64,000 bases of DNA from Clostridiaceae bacterium (GCA_024635995.1 JAGXHW010000028.1:1-64000); one strand, 5' to 3'. Numbered from the stretch's first letter, positions 1-9,574 are shown. The notes: a model not told the origin generated them from the sequence alone. Program-made: numbers and translations.

Positions 1-190
1 CCTGTAACGGGGCTCACCGTCTACCCTTACTTGCCGGCCCAGGGCCAATCTTTAGGGGAGTCTGCTCAGGAGGGATTCTCTTGTGACAACAGTATCGGTT
101 TGCAGCAACCACCGACTCTCTTAAACTGTGAAATCGTCACCAGACTGTCTCCGTCTTCGCATTTCGTAATCACTAATTTAAACAGAATTG
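1..190 (-). promoter_or_regulatory. Partial T-box leader (5' part, Stem I region); the regulated gene lies beyond the left edge
   Basis: The minus strand reads AAGAGAGTCGGTGGTTGCTGCAAACCGATACTG...GAGAATCCCTCCTGAGCAG...AGGGTAGACGGTGAGCCCCGTTACAGG, typical of T-box Stem I and the linker. It aligns with the valS T-box in this window (shared CTGAGC after the specifier loop). The antiterminator is off-window. Confidence 0.65.
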
Positions 191-283
191 TAACAGGGAA
201 AAACATCCTTGTCAACCACGAAATTGATAATTTTTTAAATATTTGCCAATTTTCTTCAATTCCGCCTATATGACATCGTTTTC

Positions 284-1174
284 CTACTCTTTTGTCGTGG
301 CTTCCTTCAAGAGTGCTTCCATTTCTTCCCGTTTAAACTGGTAGGCTGACAGACAGAAATGGCATGTTATTTCTGCACCACCATCTTCGTGAATCATGTC
401 ATGAATTTCTTTTTCACCCAGACTTATGAGGGCTTGTTCCATTCGCTCACGGCTGCAATCACATAAAAACATGGGTTCAAGTTCTTCTGTAATCACCGGA
501 TCAAGACCTTCCATGACCACTTCCATCAATGCTTTGGCATCCGTGTTTTCTTCCAGGATCTGGCTTAACGGTGGTAATCCCAGTAAACGTGCTTCCAGTA
601 AACGGAGGGCTTCTTCAGTGATCTCCGGTAATACCTGAATGATAAAACCGCCTGCTTCCTTGATGTGGTAATCAACGTCCACCAAAACACTGAGCCCCAC
701 AGAGGAAGGTTGCTGTTCTGAATGCATGAGGTACGCTGTCAGGTCTTCAGCGATTTCACCTGTGGTAAGGGCATAGGTGCCAATGTAGGGTTGTTTCATT
801 CCAAGGTCTTTGATTAAAGTAATTTCACCATCGGTGCCCACTGCTGCACCCACGTCCATTTTCCCCGGTGTTTTATTGACGGTTTCCACCAGTGGATCAT
901 CCACCAAGCCTTTTACCGTGCCGTTTTTCTGAGCCACACACAATATGGTGCCGATAGGCCCGCCACCATTAATGCGCAGCGTCACTTTTTGGTTGTCACT
1001 TTTCAGGGTTTGGGCCATCATGACGGCTGCTCCCATACTGCGGCCCAGTGCGGCTGAAGCCACTGGTGATAAATTGTGAATTTCTCTTGCTTTTTCAACA
1101 GTTTGTGTGTGCTGAATAAAAAAACCGCGAATCTGGTTGTCCGCTGCTGTGATGCGGATTAATTGGTCTTTCAT
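284..1174 (-). CDS. hslO: Hsp33 family redox-regulated molecular chaperone
   Basis: 296 aa with C-terminal zinc/redox motif CDCSRERME...CHFC typical of Hsp33. Confidence 0.95.
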   Translation of the reverse strand: MKDQLIRITAADNQIRGFFIQHTQTVEKAREIHNLSPVASAALGRSMGAAVMMAQTLKSDNQKVTLRINGGGPIGTILCVAQKNGTVKGLVDDPLVETVNKTPGKMDVGAAVGTDGEITLIKDLGMKQPYIGTYALTTGEIAEDLTAYLMHSEQQPSSVGLSVLVDVDYHIKEAGGFIIQVLPEITEEALRLLEARLLGLPPLSQILEENTDAKALMEVVMEGLDPVITEELEPMFLCDCSRERMEQALISLGEKEIHDMIHEDGGAEITCHFCLSAYQFKREEMEALLKEATTKE

Positions 1175-1330
1175 TATTACGCCACCTTTCTTTCATGCCA
1201 TTACTGCCAGTACAACCATTCACTGCCAAGTTTGGCACATTAACTGACTTCAGGTTTTTAGTATAATTAAAAAACAGGCCGGTAACTCCAGCCTGTTCAG
1301 GTTCGGGTCTATTTTGAAATCCGATTAGGA

Positions 1331-1531
1331 TTAAGCCCTTTGAACGTTTGTTGCTTGAGGACCTTTATCACCATCGATAATTTCAAAGCTAACTTCTTGG
1401 CCTTCTTCCAGCGTTTTGAATCCATCCATTGTAATTGCGGAGAAATGAACGAACACATCTTCACCATTTTCTCTTGAGATAAATCCATACCCTTTTTCTG
1501 CGTTAAACCATTTTACCGTGCCTTTTTCCAT
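1331..1531 (-). CDS. Cold-shock protein (CspA family)
   Basis: 66 aa: [39 protein letters not shown] motifs. Confidence 0.97.
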   Translation of the reverse strand: MEKGTVKWFNAEKGYGFISRENGEDVFVHFSAITMDGFKTLEEGQEVSFEIIDGDKGPQATNVQRA

Positions 1532-1683
1532 TCTTACATGACCTCCTAGATCCTTAAAAAATTAATGAAAATATCGTGTATTCCCACCAACTAGAATAGT
1601 AACACAGTTGTTCGACATTTGTCAACCAAATTGATGAATTTTGGGCCAGAAAAGAAATCGTTTGCAAAAAAACTAGCCGCTGG

Positions 1684-2670
1684 TTAGAACCGTCCCAGTA
1701 ACATGGAAATTTGAATGATCGCCACATGTATAAAAAGGGGAATGACTCCGGTTAATGGAAAATACTCCCACCACTGCACAGAATCATCATTCTCTTCCTC
1801 TTCTGTCGTCTCTACATCTGACATTTCGGATTTTTCTTCCTGATGAATTTCTTTTTGCATAGCAGGATCAGTGACTAATTTCAGTTTATTATACAGGAAG
1901 TAGGAAATCGCCATCCCCAGTACTGCCAGCACACCAAAAAATATCAGGCTGGCCAGCAGTGAATCACCCAGTGTCATTTCTGCCATTTCTATTTCTTCTG
2001 CTGGCAAAACATCGGACAAAAGCGTAAACACATATCCAAGGGTGATGGCCAGGCCGTTGTTGACAATGTGACCAACGATGCCTGCATAAAGGGAGTTGGT
2101 TACCCATACCATGGTGCCAAAAACCAATCCCAGCACAATGGCACCGAATAAATTGTAAAGGTTGTAGTGGAACATGCCAAAAAGGATGGCGCTTATAATT
2201 ACGGCCTTCCGTTGCCCCAGGTTTTCATAGCCCCTGAGTACAAAACCCCGAAAAAAGACCTCCTCACAAATCCCTGCCAGCAGGGAGACGATGAGCATGA
2301 GGCGAATGTATTCAAAGGGAGTGGTTGCTGTGGGCATCTCAGGAATATCAATGGTGCCAATACGTGTTAATATGTTGATCATAATCAGGTTTCCTGTTAC
2401 GGCAGCCGGATACATGAAAATGGTGATTAAGGCTGCCAGGACACCCTGTTTCAGGGTGATACGATTAAAGCGCAGGGCCGTACGCACATCCATTCTAAAT
2501 ATCTCGAGATAAAGAAAGGGAGGTAATAACACCACAGCCAGCTGTGTTAGGATGAGTCCGGTGAATAATTCCCGCTCCTGAACCGTATAACCTACGGTAA
2601 AAAACAATAAACTGCCAATGAGAAAGAGTAAGTTGGCATCAAATACGCGAAGGGTTGTCCTTCTAACCAT
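1684..2670 (-). CDS. CPBP family intramembrane metalloprotease
   Basis: 328 aa membrane protein with EEVFFRGFVLRGYENLG and HYNLYN motifs of the CAAX protease (Abi/CPBP) family. Confidence 0.85.
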   Translation of the reverse strand: MVRRTTLRVFDANLLFLIGSLLFFTVGYTVQERELFTGLILTQLAVVLLPPFLYLEIFRMDVRTALRFNRITLKQGVLAALITIFMYPAAVTGNLIMINILTRIGTIDIPEMPTATTPFEYIRLMLIVSLLAGICEEVFFRGFVLRGYENLGQRKAVIISAILFGMFHYNLYNLFGAIVLGLVFGTMVWVTNSLYAGIVGHIVNNGLAITLGYVFTLLSDVLPAEEIEMAEMTLGDSLLASLIFFGVLAVLGMAISYFLYNKLKLVTDPAMQKEIHQEEKSEMSDVETTEEEENDDSVQWWEYFPLTGVIPLFIHVAIIQISMLLGRF

Positions 2671-2701
2671 GTTGACTTCACTCCCTTTGTGCTGTCAAGC
2701 C

Positions 2702-3880
2702 CTAAAAGTCAAAGGCTGCTTTGTGAATCAGAATGTTTAAAAAGGCCTGAACGCCTGTGGCTAAAACCTGGTCATCAAAATTAAAACGTCCGTGGTGTAA
2801 TGAGTGAATCAAACCCTTCTCTTCGTTTCTGGTGCCCAGAAAGAAAAAGACTCCTTGGTATTTTTGCTGGTAAAAGGCAAAATCCTCTGCCAGCATCACC
2901 GGATCCGTCAGCACCACATATTCCTTACCCTGTGCCTGAATCCATTCTTCCACCAGCTCCGGCGGGTTATTTACTGCCGGGTACATTTCCCTCAAGTCAA
3001 CATCAATTTCGCAGTTGTATGTGATTTCCATACCATGGGCGATTTCCAGCAACCGCTGTTTCAATATGGCGTATGTTTCTTCCCGGAAGATTCGGATGGT
3101 GCCTTCCAGTACAGCTTTTCTGGCCACCATGTTGCGCACCTCTCCACCCTGCATTTTACCAAAACTGATGACAGCCGGGTCCAGGGGATTCAGGTTACGA
3201 CTTACGATGGTTTGGTATGACAATAACAGGTTTGCTGCCGTGATCAGGGCATCCCTGCCTGCATGAGGGGTTCCCCCATGAGCGTTTTCGCCCCACACTG
3301 TTATGTCGATTTCACTGTTCTGGGCCATCATGGGGCCTGGTCGGATTCCCAATTTACCCTGTTCAATCCCTGGAAACAAATGCAGTCCATATATCTCATC
3401 CACTTTGAATTCATCCAACAGCCCTGTATTGATAATCTTCTCTGCGCCGCCGGGGCCTTCTTCGCCTGGTTGGAACAACAACAGCACATTGTCGCGCAGC
3501 TGGTAACCACCCCTGGTTAACACTTCAGCAAACCCCAGAAGAATGGCCATGTGACCATCGTGGCCGCAAGCGTGCATGAATCCTGTGTTTTGTGAACGAA
3601 AAGGCACTTCATTCAGCTCCATCACTTCCAAAGCGTCCATGTCTGCACGAAAGCAATAGGTTTTTCGACCCTGACTGCCAGGTATATAGGCTGCAATGCC
3701 TGTTTCAACAATGCCCGTGCGGCAATCAAGCCCCAGTTCTTCCAAACGAGTCTTAACATAGGATGCGGTGTTGTTTTCATGAAAGGCCAGTTCTGGCATC
3801 TGATGAAGGTCGTATCGGGTATGAATGAGTCTGTCCATCACCTTATCAACTTCTCTTGACCAGGGCATTCCCCGATTCAT
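2702..3880 (-). CDS. M20 family metallopeptidase / amidohydrolase
   Basis: HACGHDGHMAILLG, PGEEGPGGAEKII, EDFAFY motifs of M20D amidohydrolases. Confidence 0.9.
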   Translation of the reverse strand: MNRGMPWSREVDKVMDRLIHTRYDLHQMPELAFHENNTASYVKTRLEELGLDCRTGIVETGIAAYIPGSQGRKTYCFRADMDALEVMELNEVPFRSQNTGFMHACGHDGHMAILLGFAEVLTRGGYQLRDNVLLLFQPGEEGPGGAEKIINTGLLDEFKVDEIYGLHLFPGIEQGKLGIRPGPMMAQNSEIDITVWGENAHGGTPHAGRDALITAANLLLSYQTIVSRNLNPLDPAVISFGKMQGGEVRNMVARKAVLEGTIRIFREETYAILKQRLLEIAHGMEITYNCEIDVDLREMYPAVNNPPELVEEWIQAQGKEYVVLTDPVMLAEDFAFYQQKYQGVFFFLGTRNEEKGLIHSLHHGRFNFDDQVLATGVQAFLNILIHKAAFDF

Positions 3881-3921
3881 AGCACATCCCCGCTTTCACT
3901 GGTATTTAGGTTTTGTTTTCA

Positions 3922-4461
3922 TTAACGATCCTGGTCAGTCACCACAAAAACATAGGGTACATTCCGGTAATAGTCACCATAATTCAGCCCATACCCGACC
4001 ACAAACCGGTCCGGTATGGTAAAACCAATATAATCCGGCTCCAGGTCCACTTTTCTGCGGGATGGTTTATCAAGCAACACGCAGGATTTTACACTGTTTG
4101 GGTTCTTTGTTTTCAGGTGTTTTATCACACAACCCATGGTAAGACCTGAATCTGCGATGTCATCCACCACCAGCACATCAAAACCGGTTAAGTCTTCTTC
4201 AATGTCCTTTAGAATCTGAACTGTCCCACTGCTTTCTTCACCGTGTTCATAGCTGGAGCTGGTCATAAAATCAACCTTTAATTTTAAATCGATTCGCCTA
4301 ACCAAATCAGCTGCAAAAACAAAGCTGCCCCGTAGCAACGACACAACGAACAGGTTTTTATCTGTGTATGCATCGGTAATTTCTGCTCCCAGTTCTCTCG
4401 TGCGCATTTGGATTTCTTCCTCAGAACAAAGAACTTCCCACACTTTTTTTTCGATATCCAC
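3922..4461 (-). CDS. hpt: Hypoxanthine phosphoribosyltransferase
   Basis: 179 aa: LLRGSFVFAADL, VLVVDDIADSGLTM (PRPP-binding), PDYIGFTIPDRFVVGYGLDY-like tail. Confidence 0.93.
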   Translation of the reverse strand: MDIEKKVWEVLCSEEEIQMRTRELGAEITDAYTDKNLFVVSLLRGSFVFAADLVRRIDLKLKVDFMTSSSYEHGEESSGTVQILKDIEEDLTGFDVLVVDDIADSGLTMGCVIKHLKTKNPNSVKSCVLLDKPSRRKVDLEPDYIGFTIPDRFVVGYGLNYGDYYRNVPYVFVVTDQDR

Positions 4462-4614
4462 TGAGCAATTCCCCCTCTTTGTCAGCTCATCATAAAATCC
4501 ACTTATCTTAAGAATTTAACTATGTTATTGAAAGGATGATTTCTGTTCATTTTATTCGATAAATCAAGGTATGTCAATGAATGCAGCAGTCAAAGACAAT
4601 GGATTGAAAAAAAA

Positions 4615-4773
4615 TTACGCAAAGGGTGGATTTTGGTCGTTGGATTCATCATTGTCCAGTATTTTTTTAATTTGTGTTAACAGGTGAACAATCCGGTTCA
4701 AGGCGTACTGGATGGAAATTAAAATGATAAATAAAACCACAAGTGGTACGATGATGATTTCATTTGAAAACAT
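4615..4773 (-). CDS. Small single-pass membrane protein (52 aa), absent from the ORF track
   Basis: ATG preceded by TTAGGAGAGTGCTT (RBS-like). Translation MFSNEIIIVPLVVLFIILISIQYALNRIVHLLTQIKKILDNDESNDQNPPFA. Confidence 0.6.
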   Translation of the reverse strand: MFSNEIIIVPLVVLFIILISIQYALNRIVHLLTQIKKILDNDESNDQNPPFA

Positions 4774-4808
4774 AAGCACTCTCCTAACTTGACATCGCCG
4801 TTCATTTA

Positions 4809-4860
4809 GTCAACCTATATTTTTGTTTAGGTTGACAATGAATCGTTGGATGATTATACT
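4809..4860 (+). promoter_or_regulatory. Putative BirA operator (GTCAACC-N14-GGTTGAC, 4809-4836) overlapping a sigma-A promoter (TTGACA 4832-4837, 17-bp spacer, TATACT 4855-4860)
   Basis: Inverted repeat and promoter hexamers read directly from sequence, just upstream of bioY. Confidence 0.75.
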
Positions 4861-4894
4861 CTTAATTGTAAACGATTTGAAGGAGGTTCGTCCA

Positions 4895-5437
4895 TTGAAA
4901 TTACATTTAACAACCAGTGATACAACCCGCATTTCCCTTTTGGCAGCGCTGATCTGTATCTCCGGTTATTTAATCATACCACTACCCTTTTCTCCCGTCC
5001 CTGCAACAGCCCAATCCCTGGCAGTGATGCTGACAGGAAGTTTGTTATCCCCACTCCATACCTTTGTCACACTCTTGTTGTTTATTCTTCTTGGCACCAT
5101 TGGGTTGCCAGTATTTGCAGGGGGTGCTTCCGGCGTAGGTGTTCTTATGGGCCCCACCGGCGGATACCTGGCAGGGTTTCTGCTTGGTGCTGTGACCATT
5201 AGTCTGTTAAAAGGGCGAAAACCTGCTCTTCTTCGATATGGGATCGCCAACATTGTCGGCGGGATTGTGGTGGTTTATTGGCTGGGCATACTGCGTTTAT
5301 CACAGATGACTGGCATGACACTGAACAATGCCTTTGTTGTCGGTGCAGTACCTTTCCTGGCAGGCGATGTGATTAAGGTGTTTCTGGCCTCCACCATAGC
5401 CTGGAAAACAGTGCCTCACCTTATACGAAAACACTAA
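4895..5437 (+). CDS. bioY: Biotin transporter BioY
   Basis: BioY family sequence (PLPFSPVPATAQSLAVMLTGSLLSP...GPTGGYLAGF). Start reassigned to TTG at 4895, 8 nt after AAGGAGG (4880-4886); the 4823 start in the track lies inside the operator/promoter. Confidence 0.9.
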   Translation: MKLHLTTSDTTRISLLAALICISGYLIIPLPFSPVPATAQSLAVMLTGSLLSPLHTFVTLLLFILLGTIGLPVFAGGASGVGVLMGPTGGYLAGFLLGAVTISLLKGRKPALLRYGIANIVGGIVVVYWLGILRLSQMTGMTLNNAFVVGAVPFLAGDVIKVFLASTIAWKTVPHLIRKH

Positions 5438-5457
5438 ATGACATAAATGACATTCAA

Positions 5458-5493
5458 CCCCCTGGCAAATGAAAATTGCCAGGGGGTTGTTTT
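5458..5493 (+). terminator. Intrinsic terminator after bioY
   Basis: CCCCCTGGCAA...TTGCCAGGGGG followed by TTGTTTT. Confidence 0.8.
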
Positions 5494-5498
5494 AGTCG

Positions 5499-7856
5499 TT
5501 ATCCCAACACTTTTTTGGCGATATCAACAGACGCTTTGGCGTCTTTTGCGTAGTAGTCGGCACCAATGAGAGCAGCGTATTCCGATGTAAGCACTGCTCC
5601 TCCCACCATCACTTCACAAGAAATCTCAGCCTCCCGTAAAACCTTAATGGTTTCTTTCATGGCACCCAGGGTGGTGGTCATTAACGCACTCAGCCCCACC
5701 AGCCGTACCTGGTGTTCAACTGCAGCCTGTGCAATTTGTTCCGGTGGAATATCCCGGCCAAGATCAATGACCTGGTAGCCATAGTTGGCAAGGATGGTCT
5801 TGACAATGTTTTTCCCGATGTCATGAATGTCTCCCTTTACCGTTGCCACAATAATTTTACCTTTTTTTACTTCTTCCTGTCCTAATGCCTCAAGATGTGT
5901 TTTAAGTACCTCAAAAGCTGCCACTGCAGCATTGGCGCTTTGCAGCAGCTGGGGCAGGTAGCAGGTGCCTTTTTCAAAACGATCCCCCACCATGTCCAGG
6001 GCAGGAATCAACAGGCTGTTGACAATTTCCTCCGGCTGCATGGTCTTCAGGGCTGTTTTGGCAGCGATGGCTGCCGGTGTTTTAAGCCCTTGTATTACAG
6101 CTTCCTGCAATGACATCTCATTCCCCTGGTTTTCCACCGGTGGTGACGTCCCTGCATAACGCTGCAGGTATTTTGTTGCCTGCCTGTCATGGTTGTACAA
6201 CACATTAAAACTGGCAATGGCTGCCATCATGGGTTCACTGAGCGGGTTAACAATGGGCATGTCCAAACCATGGGCCAGGGCCAGGGTTAAAAAGCTGGTG
6301 TTGATTTGTTCACGGTTGGGGAGTCCAAAAGAGATGTTTGACACGCCCAACACGGTTTTGACACCCAATTTTTCTTTCACCATCTTCAGTGCCTCCAGGG
6401 TTTCTTTCACATCTTCCTGTTGGGCACTGGCGGTGAGGGTGAGGCAATCGATATAAAGATCTTCCCGTGCCAACCCATGTTTTTCTGCTTCTCTCACAAT
6501 TTTTTCAGCAATGATGAATCGCTTTTCAGCACCCGTGGGGATCCCCTTTTCGTCCAATGTCAGTCCAACCACAGCAGCACCGTATTTTTTGCAAATGGGT
6601 AGCAGTTGATCCAGCACTGCCTGTTCACCGTTCACAGAATTGACAATCGGCTTGCCATTGTAGACACGCAGTCCGGCTTCCAACACGTCTGCCCTTGTGG
6701 AATCAAGCTGCAGGGGTAAATTGCTGACGCTTTGTATTGCCTTTACAGCTGAAACCATCATAGATACTTCATCTATTTCCGGCAGTCCCACGTTGACATC
6801 CAACACCATTGCCCCCGCTTTTTCCTGGGCTATGGCCTGTTCCAAAAGATAATCCATGTCTCCGTTGCGAAGGGCTTCCTTCAAGCGTTTTTTACCTGTG
6901 GGGTTGATGTTTTCCCCAATAACCGTTACCCGGTCCACTGTTACGGCTTTTATCGCGCTGCAAACAACACTTTTTCTCATTTTTTCTTCCTGCGGAGGTA
7001 CAACCCCCCGAAAAGAAGCGGTTAACAACCTTACATAATCCGGGGTTGTTCCACAGCAGCCTCCGATGGCCGCCACACCCAGTGATTTGTATGCTTGCAT
7101 TTCCTCACAAAACTGCCTGGCAGAAATAGTATAAGCCCCTGACCCAGGGTCAGGCAGCCCTGCGTTTGCCTTGACAAACACCGGCAAACTGGCTATCTCA
7201 CACATGCGTCGGGCCAAAGGCAACACTTCCACTGGTCCCAGGGAACAGTTTATGCCCAATCCGTCAACACCAAGCCCTTCCATGGTGGCCACCATTGACT
7301 CAATGCAGCAGCCTGTAAAAGTGCGTCCGTTTTCCTCAAAGGTCATGGATGCGAGAACAGGAAGGTTGGTGTTTTCTTTTGCTGCCAACACACCGGCTTT
7401 CAACTCATACAGGTCTGTCATGGTCTCCAATAAAATCAGGTCGGCACCAGCTTCTTCTCCGGCAACGACGATCTCCCTGAAAATCTCATAAGCTTCTTCA
7501 AACCCAAGGGTCCCACCAGGCACCAACATTTCACCAATGGGACCAATGTCCAGCATCACACGGGCATGGGTGCCCTTACAGGCTTGTTTGGCACAGGTCG
7601 TTGCTGCAGAAACAATGTCTCTCACTGTGTAGCCGCTGCCTTCCAACTTTTTAGCATTTGTTACGAAGGTATTGGTACAAATCAATTCCGCACCCGCCTC
7701 CACATAAGCGCGGTTAATCTCCGTTACAATGTCTGGATGTGTCACTGAGTATAAATCCGGCTGCTCACCCGGAGGCAAGCCTTTGCTTTGCAGCATGGTT
7801 CCCATGGCACCGTCCATGATCAAAATCCTGTTAGTCTCAAATAAGCGTTCTTGCAC
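5499..7856 (-). CDS. metH: Cobalamin-dependent methionine synthase core (Hcy-binding, pterin-binding, B12-binding domains; no C-terminal reactivation domain)
   Basis: ILIMDGAMGTMLQ...GGCCGTTPDYVR; ENINPTGKKRL; DIHDIGKNIVKTILANYGYQVIDLG. GTG start at 7856 preceded by AAGGAGGG. Ends right after the B12 domain. Confidence 0.92.
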   Translation of the reverse strand: MQERLFETNRILIMDGAMGTMLQSKGLPPGEQPDLYSVTHPDIVTEINRAYVEAGAELICTNTFVTNAKKLEGSGYTVRDIVSAATTCAKQACKGTHARVMLDIGPIGEMLVPGGTLGFEEAYEIFREIVVAGEEAGADLILLETMTDLYELKAGVLAAKENTNLPVLASMTFEENGRTFTGCCIESMVATMEGLGVDGLGINCSLGPVEVLPLARRMCEIASLPVFVKANAGLPDPGSGAYTISARQFCEEMQAYKSLGVAAIGGCCGTTPDYVRLLTASFRGVVPPQEEKMRKSVVCSAIKAVTVDRVTVIGENINPTGKKRLKEALRNGDMDYLLEQAIAQEKAGAMVLDVNVGLPEIDEVSMMVSAVKAIQSVSNLPLQLDSTRADVLEAGLRVYNGKPIVNSVNGEQAVLDQLLPICKKYGAAVVGLTLDEKGIPTGAEKRFIIAEKIVREAEKHGLAREDLYIDCLTLTASAQQEDVKETLEALKMVKEKLGVKTVLGVSNISFGLPNREQINTSFLTLALAHGLDMPIVNPLSEPMMAAIASFNVLYNHDRQATKYLQRYAGTSPPVENQGNEMSLQEAVIQGLKTPAAIAAKTALKTMQPEEIVNSLLIPALDMVGDRFEKGTCYLPQLLQSANAAVAAFEVLKTHLEALGQEEVKKGKIIVATVKGDIHDIGKNIVKTILANYGYQVIDLGRDIPPEQIAQAAVEHQVRLVGLSALMTTTLGAMKETIKVLREAEISCEVMVGGAVLTSEYAALIGADYYAKDAKASVDIAKKVLG

Positions 7857-8499
7857 AGGTTTTTCCCTCCTTCTTACTCTGGCAGACAGATTCCAGCGTG
7901 CAGGTATCACACCCAGCCAGATGGCCTGTCACAGGCTGCGTGGAAATACCACACACAGCCGTAATGCTCTTGCGGGGTGTCAGGATGTGGGTTGGTGTTG
8001 CATAAAGCCCTATTTTCCTGCCAGCATCCAGCAAATGCAGAAAGTCATTTTGTACTGTGATGGGAAAATCGCCATATCCAGGAGAATACCGGGAGGTGAT
8101 AAAATGTCCCTGGTGACGGTATTCTTCCCGCACCTCTGCTTCAAACTCTTCCATCACCGCTTCGATTAAGACACTCGTTACCGCATCCATGATGACTGCC
8201 TCATTCATGTCACTCACAGAAGCTTTGCGGATCAATGTATCGATTTGTGACCCCAGCGTTGCGGCAAGCAACAGGCAACGGTGGCAATGAACCAGGTGCT
8301 TCTCGATGTCTCTTCCAGTAAGGTATGGTTCAAGGGATGTTAACGTAAACTCCTTTTGTGTGGTCCTGGGTGCGGCTGTTGTCATTATCTGGTCCGCCAC
8401 TTCATTTATCTTTTGACAGGTATAGACATCTGGCTGGTTTTCAGCAGGGTACCCCAATCGTCTGTATGCATCCTGGATGATCATTTCTGGTTGTATCAT
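7837..8499 (-). CDS. Stand-alone vitamin B12-dependent methionine synthase activation-domain protein
   Basis: SRYSPGYGDFPITVQNDFLHLLDAGRKIGLYATPTHILTPRKSITAVCGIS matches the MetH reactivation domain; lies between metF and metH. Confidence 0.85.
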   Translation of the reverse strand: MIQPEMIIQDAYRRLGYPAENQPDVYTCQKINEVADQIMTTAAPRTTQKEFTLTSLEPYLTGRDIEKHLVHCHRCLLLAATLGSQIDTLIRKASVSDMNEAVIMDAVTSVLIEAVMEEFEAEVREEYRHQGHFITSRYSPGYGDFPITVQNDFLHLLDAGRKIGLYATPTHILTPRKSITAVCGISTQPVTGHLAGCDTCTLESVCQSKKEGKTCARTLI

Positions 8500-9389
8500 T
8501 TCCAGTTCCTTTCCGGCAATAAATCTGAGATGCCTTCATACACCTTGCGGGCAACATCTGCATTGTTCATGGCGTAAAGATGAATGCCGTCTGCGCCACC
8601 AACGATCAGGTCACGGAGCTGGTGAATGGCAAACTCAATGCCTGCCTCGTAAAGTGAAGGAGGATCATTGTCGTATTTGCTAAGGATCTTTGTCAAAGAT
8701 GGCGGCATACTGGCAGAACTGAGGGCAATGGTACGCTGTACCTGCCGTTTGTTGACGATGGGCATGACCCCCGCCTGTACAGGCAGCACGTACCCAGCTT
8801 TTCTCGCCATGTTCAGAAAACGATAATAGCTTCCGTTATCGAAAAACAGTTGGGTGACCAGGTGAGACAACCCCGCCTGGATTTTATGGCGCATGTTCTT
8901 CAAATCCTGGGTCAGGTCAGGGCTTTCAACATGCCCTTCCGGATAACAGGCGCCTGCCACATTAAAATCTCCCTGACTGTGAATAAAATGCACTAAGTCA
9001 CTGGCATATAAAAAGTCTGTTTTTCGGGGCATGTTGGGGTTTATATCCCCACGCAGTGCCAGAATGTTTTTCACGTCATTCTGCTGTAGTTTTTGTAAAG
9101 TGCGCACCACTTCTTCCCTGTCTGCATTGACGCAGGTAAGGTGTGCCAAAGGCTCTATGTTCAGGTTGTCTTTCAGGTAACAGGCAATCTGACAGGTATC
9201 ATCTCCTGCTGCAGATCCGCCGGCTCCATAGGTGACACTGATATAATCCGGCTGCAGTTCAGCCAGCTCATTTAACACCGGGTAAAGGCTTTCCGGTGTG
9301 CCGCCGCTGGTTCTTTTAGGCGGAAACACTTCAATGGAGAAAACGCAGGGCGACTGCTCAAACTTTTCATATATAAACATAATCATCAT
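8496..9389 (-). CDS. metF: Methylenetetrahydrofolate reductase
   Basis: FSIEVFPPKRTSGG...PDYISVTYGAGGS...ALRGD...HLVTQLFFDN motifs. Confidence 0.93.
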   Translation of the reverse strand: MMIMFIYEKFEQSPCVFSIEVFPPKRTSGGTPESLYPVLNELAELQPDYISVTYGAGGSAAGDDTCQIACYLKDNLNIEPLAHLTCVNADREEVVRTLQKLQQNDVKNILALRGDINPNMPRKTDFLYASDLVHFIHSQGDFNVAGACYPEGHVESPDLTQDLKNMRHKIQAGLSHLVTQLFFDNGSYYRFLNMARKAGYVLPVQAGVMPIVNKRQVQRTIALSSASMPPSLTKILSKYDNDPPSLYEAGIEFAIHQLRDLIVGGADGIHLYAMNNADVARKVYEGISDLLPERNWK

Positions 9390-9505
9390 CCCCTAAATAT
9401 TAAACTCTATTATAGCCCCGCGCTTTATCATTGTAAAGCGAAATACCGTAGGAAATTGAAGGAATAGTGGATCAATAAAAACTGCTTGCTTTGATTGAGG
9501 TATGA

Positions 9506-9540
9506 AAAACCCCTGGTGCAGTGCACCAGAGGCTCTTTAA
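9506..9540 (-). terminator. Terminator after the putative selenoprotein gene
   Basis: Minus strand: CCTCTGGTGCAC/TGCACCAGGGG followed by TTTTT. Confidence 0.7.
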
Positions 9541-9574
9541 ACAACTACTATTTAATGTAAAAGGTTCGTGACGC

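Noticed and set aside
3328-3510. Short Cys-rich ORF MVTSCATMCCCCSNQAKKAPAA on the minus strand
   Set aside because: It is an out-of-frame translation inside the M20 peptidase gene; the Cys run reflects an alternate reading of CTGTTGTTGTT-like codons.
9390-9574. SAM or cobalamin riboswitch upstream of metF/metH
   Set aside because: The short upstream region contains only the terminator of the preceding gene; no conserved SAM-I or B12-box sequence was seen.
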